This document shows, one piece after another, positions 36,915 through 39,066 of a stretch of 39,066 nucleotides of DNA (within the stretch, counting starts at the first letter, position 1; each line of letters begins with the position of its first letter). The position numbers and the translations under genes are program-made. The stretch lies in contig JAISXA010000085.1 of the NCBI GenBank assembly GCA_031270685.1, positions 1 to 39,066 of the forward strand, written 5' to 3'. The stretch is from Planctomycetota bacterium (GTDB lineage Bacteria > Planctomycetota > SZUA-567). The notes beneath the pieces were generated by a model, which had not been told where the DNA came from, ran no database searches, and saw only the letters and a program-made list of their open reading frames with translations.

Positions 36915-37618
36915 AACCGAAAGCGGATGGAAATTCGGAAATCGCCGTCGCCGGCGAAAACGGCGCGATCCTGGCCCGTCTCGACCTCGACCGCGCCCGG
37001 CGTTGCGGCGCGCCCGAAGCCGTCTTCGCCCTGCGCAAGACGCCAGCCGAGACCGCCGCCATCGTCAAGGCGCTGGTCGCCAGGCAGGGGCACGCCCTGG
37101 TGACCCGCGCCGACGCGGAAACCATCGCCATGCTCAAAAAGGCCTGGAAAAAGATCGCCATAGCGCCGCACGCGGGCGCCGCGCTGGTGGGGACGCCGCC
37201 GAAAAAGCGCAAAAGCGCCGGGTGGACGGCGATCGCCGCCGCCGGTACCTCCGATCTGCCCGTCGTCGAGGAAACCGCCATCACCCTCGACGCCCTCGGC
37301 CTGGAGTCCCGCGTCTTTACCGATATCGGCATCGCCGGCATCCACCGGCTGTTCAACCGGCTTGAGGAACTGGCGGCGGCGTCGGTGGTGATCGTCGTCG
37401 CCGGGATGGAAGGCGCGCTTCCGAGCGTGGTCGCCGGGCTCGTCGCCGCGCCGGTCGTCGCCGTGCCCACCTCGGTGGGCTACGGCGCGTCCTTCGGCGG
37501 CGTCGCCGCCTTGCTGGGGATGCTCAACACCTGCGCGCCGGGAGTCGCCGTCGTCAACATCGACAACGGCTTCGGCGCCGCCGTCGCCGCCGCGCGCATG
37601 CTCGCCGTCCGCGAATGA
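36911..37618 (+). CDS. larB: LarB-like nickel pincer cofactor biosynthesis protein (PurE-related carboxylase)
   Basis: AGTSDLPVVEETAITLDALG, DIGIAGIHRLF, VVAGMEGALPSVVAGLVAAPVVAVPTSVGYGASFGGVAALLGMLNTCAPGVAVVNIDNGFGAA; GTG start overlaps the preceding stop. Confidence 0.93.
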   Translation: MKPKADGNSEIAVAGENGAILARLDLDRARRCGAPEAVFALRKTPAETAAIVKALVARQGHALVTRADAETIAMLKKAWKKIAIAPHAGAALVGTPPKKRKSAGWTAIAAAGTSDLPVVEETAITLDALGLESRVFTDIGIAGIHRLFNRLEELAAASVVIVVAGMEGALPSVVAGLVAAPVVAVPTSVGYGASFGGVAALLGMLNTCAPGVAVVNIDNGFGAAVAAARMLAVRE

Positions 37619-37634
37619 GGACTTTTCACCCGCA

Positions 37635-38129
37635 TCAGCGGCGACCGGAGAGGCGGACTTTGCGGGCGGTGTAGGATTCGTAGGTTTTTCTCGCCGGCCG
37701 GTAATCGCCGTCGAACATGGACGAGCTGATGACGTAGTCGGCGGTCGAGCGCGTGCACGCGACCACGATATTGGCGATGGTGGAGATGCGGATCAGCGCC
37801 TTGATGTCGACGTCGTGGGGCTGCATGGACATCGGGTCGGTAAAGAAAATGAGGATATCGAGCTGTTCGGACGCGATGACCGCCCCCATCTGCTGATCGC
37901 CGCCCAGCGGGCCGGATTTGAAGATGGTGATGTCGAGTCCCTCCTCGCCGCATTCCTCGATCAACACGTCCCTGACCAGTTTCCCGGTGGTGCCGGTGCA
38001 ATACAGCTTGTGCGGCGCAAGCTTGCCCGCGTTGAAGCGCGCCCATTCCGTCATATCCCGCTTGCAGGCGTCGTGGGCGATCAGGCCGATTCTCTTCGGT
38101 GCAAGGTTGCAACCCATTCTTTTCTCCAT
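37635..38129 (-). CDS. mgsA: Methylglyoxal synthase
   Basis: KRIGLIAHDACKRDM, CTGTTGKLV, FKSGPLGGDQQMGAVIA, IFFTDPMSMQPHDVDIKAL. Confidence 0.96.
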   Translation of the reverse strand: MEKRMGCNLAPKRIGLIAHDACKRDMTEWARFNAGKLAPHKLYCTGTTGKLVRDVLIEECGEEGLDITIFKSGPLGGDQQMGAVIASEQLDILIFFTDPMSMQPHDVDIKALIRISTIANIVVACTRSTADYVISSSMFDGDYRPARKTYESYTARKVRLSGRR

Positions 38130-38225
38130 ACCGTGTCTTGTGGAAAGCGAATCCGGCCGCCCCGCGCCCGCAACCGTCAGGAAAACGGAATTGCGTCTTT
38201 TTCAAGCGCGGCGGTATAATTGAAG

Positions 38226-38271
38226 TTTTGCCAATTGGGCCTTCACACCGCCGAAGGTCCAATTGGTAAAA
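38226..38271. repeat. Strong hairpin with the hairpin-family loop but an unrelated stem (family copy 9)
   Basis: ttttgccaattgggccttc-acaccgcc-gaaggtccaattggtaaaa, 19-bp stem with two G-U pairs. Confidence 0.8.
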
Positions 38272-38438
38272 ATCTTAATCCTTGCGGCGCAAGCGTTTTT
38301 GCTTTTTGCAAAACCTGAAGCCGCGCCGGCGGCCGTTGCGGTTAATCTGTCGTTTCGGGGCGGATATCCCGCGCGGAAAGACCGATTGGGGCGGGAGGCG
38401 GATATTCCCCAAAGCCTGGACCGAGGTTTTACTGAAAT

Positions 38439-38930
38439 ATGGCGAGTGAAAACAAACCGCATCCGCGGGGCAAGACGGTCGCGGAGTCTGAAACCGTCCA
38501 GTTCCAGGTGGTCATGCCGCCGCATCTCAACGGCTACGGCAAGCTGTTCGGCGGCCAATTGGCGGTGTGGATCGATACCGTCGCCGGCATTGTCGCGCGC
38601 CGCCATTGCGGCGGGAAAATCACCACCGCCGCCATCGACAATCTCCGCTTCCACGAACCGGTGGCGCAGAACGAAATGCTGGTTCTCCACGGAAGGATGA
38701 CCCATGTCGGGAGAACGTCCATGGAGGTTCGCGTCGAAAGCCGGGTCGAGGATTCGTCCGGGAACCGGCGTTTGATCAATACCGCGTTCGTCATCCAGGT
38801 CGCTCTCGACGGGAACGACCGGCCGACCCCGGTTCCGCCGCTTATCCTCGAAACGGACGAGGAAAGGGAAGCGTTTGCGCGGGGCGAAAAGCGCAGGCGA
38901 TTCCGCAAGCTGCAAAACGCGTATTTTTAA
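38439..38930 (+). CDS. Hotdog-fold acyl-CoA thioesterase
   Basis: VVMPPHLNGYGKLFGGQLAVWIDTVAGIVARRHCGGKITTAAIDNLRFHEPVAQNEMLVLHGRM matches acyl-CoA thioesterase pattern. Confidence 0.9.
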   Translation: MASENKPHPRGKTVAESETVQFQVVMPPHLNGYGKLFGGQLAVWIDTVAGIVARRHCGGKITTAAIDNLRFHEPVAQNEMLVLHGRMTHVGRTSMEVRVESRVEDSSGNRRLINTAFVIQVALDGNDRPTPVPPLILETDEEREAFARGEKRRRFRKLQNAYF

Positions 38931-38950
38931 AAGGGAATCGGGAGTAAACT

Positions 38951-38992
38951 TTTGGAGAAAATCAAACAAACCGCCGTTTGATTCTCTCCAAA
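38951..38992. repeat. Intergenic hairpin (family copy 8)
   Basis: tttggagaaaatcaaac-aaaccgcc-gtttgattctctccaaa, 17-bp stem with one mismatch. Confidence 0.85.
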
Positions 38993-39066
38993 GTTTCTTG
39001 GGTTTACATTTTGCGTCGGGAATTATTGCAAGGTCGGCGCTATCGCCCGACCTGACGAAAAATCAA

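Noticed and set aside
38263-38700. 145-aa plus ORF overlapping the thioesterase
   Set aside because: Different frame from the conserved thioesterase and begins inside the hairpin.
1-39066. CRISPR arrays, tRNA or rRNA genes
   Set aside because: No regularly spaced direct repeats or recognisable tRNA/rRNA sequences were seen by eye; a tRNAscan/Infernal run would be decisive.

Overview
39 kb of a high-GC Gram-negative bacterial chromosome. The polA-coaE-rho order and fused SecDF fit the PVC superphylum (inference). Most of the window is housekeeping: an autotransporter C-terminus, rho/coaE/polA, a class II aldolase, two half-size chromate transporters with a CHASE2-cyclase, secDF/yajC, a Fic protein, an oleABC-type olefin cluster next to malQ, PIN-PhoH, metG, an rpe-like epimerase, hemW, a DUF721/DciA-like gene, dnaN, a secreted CxxCxGxG protein, a GT4 glycosyltransferase, a DUF4340 protein, a coiled-coil protein with FliM-like motifs, larB, mgsA and an acyl-CoA thioesterase. 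The main second-look items are: (1) a dispersed intergenic hairpin family with a near-constant loop (AACCGCC) and stems that differ by compensated changes; (2) a perfect parS palindrome beside an AT-rich, iteron-like region upstream of dnaN where gene orientation flips, a candidate replication origin; (3) a protein with reiterated FliM-type QDDIDxLF motifs; (4) oleABC without a local oleD; (5) a 59-aa small protein absent from the ORF track; (6) a promoter followed immediately by an intrinsic terminator ahead of the aldolase gene. No tRNA, rRNA or CRISPR was recognised. All family calls are from reading the sequence; no searches were run.
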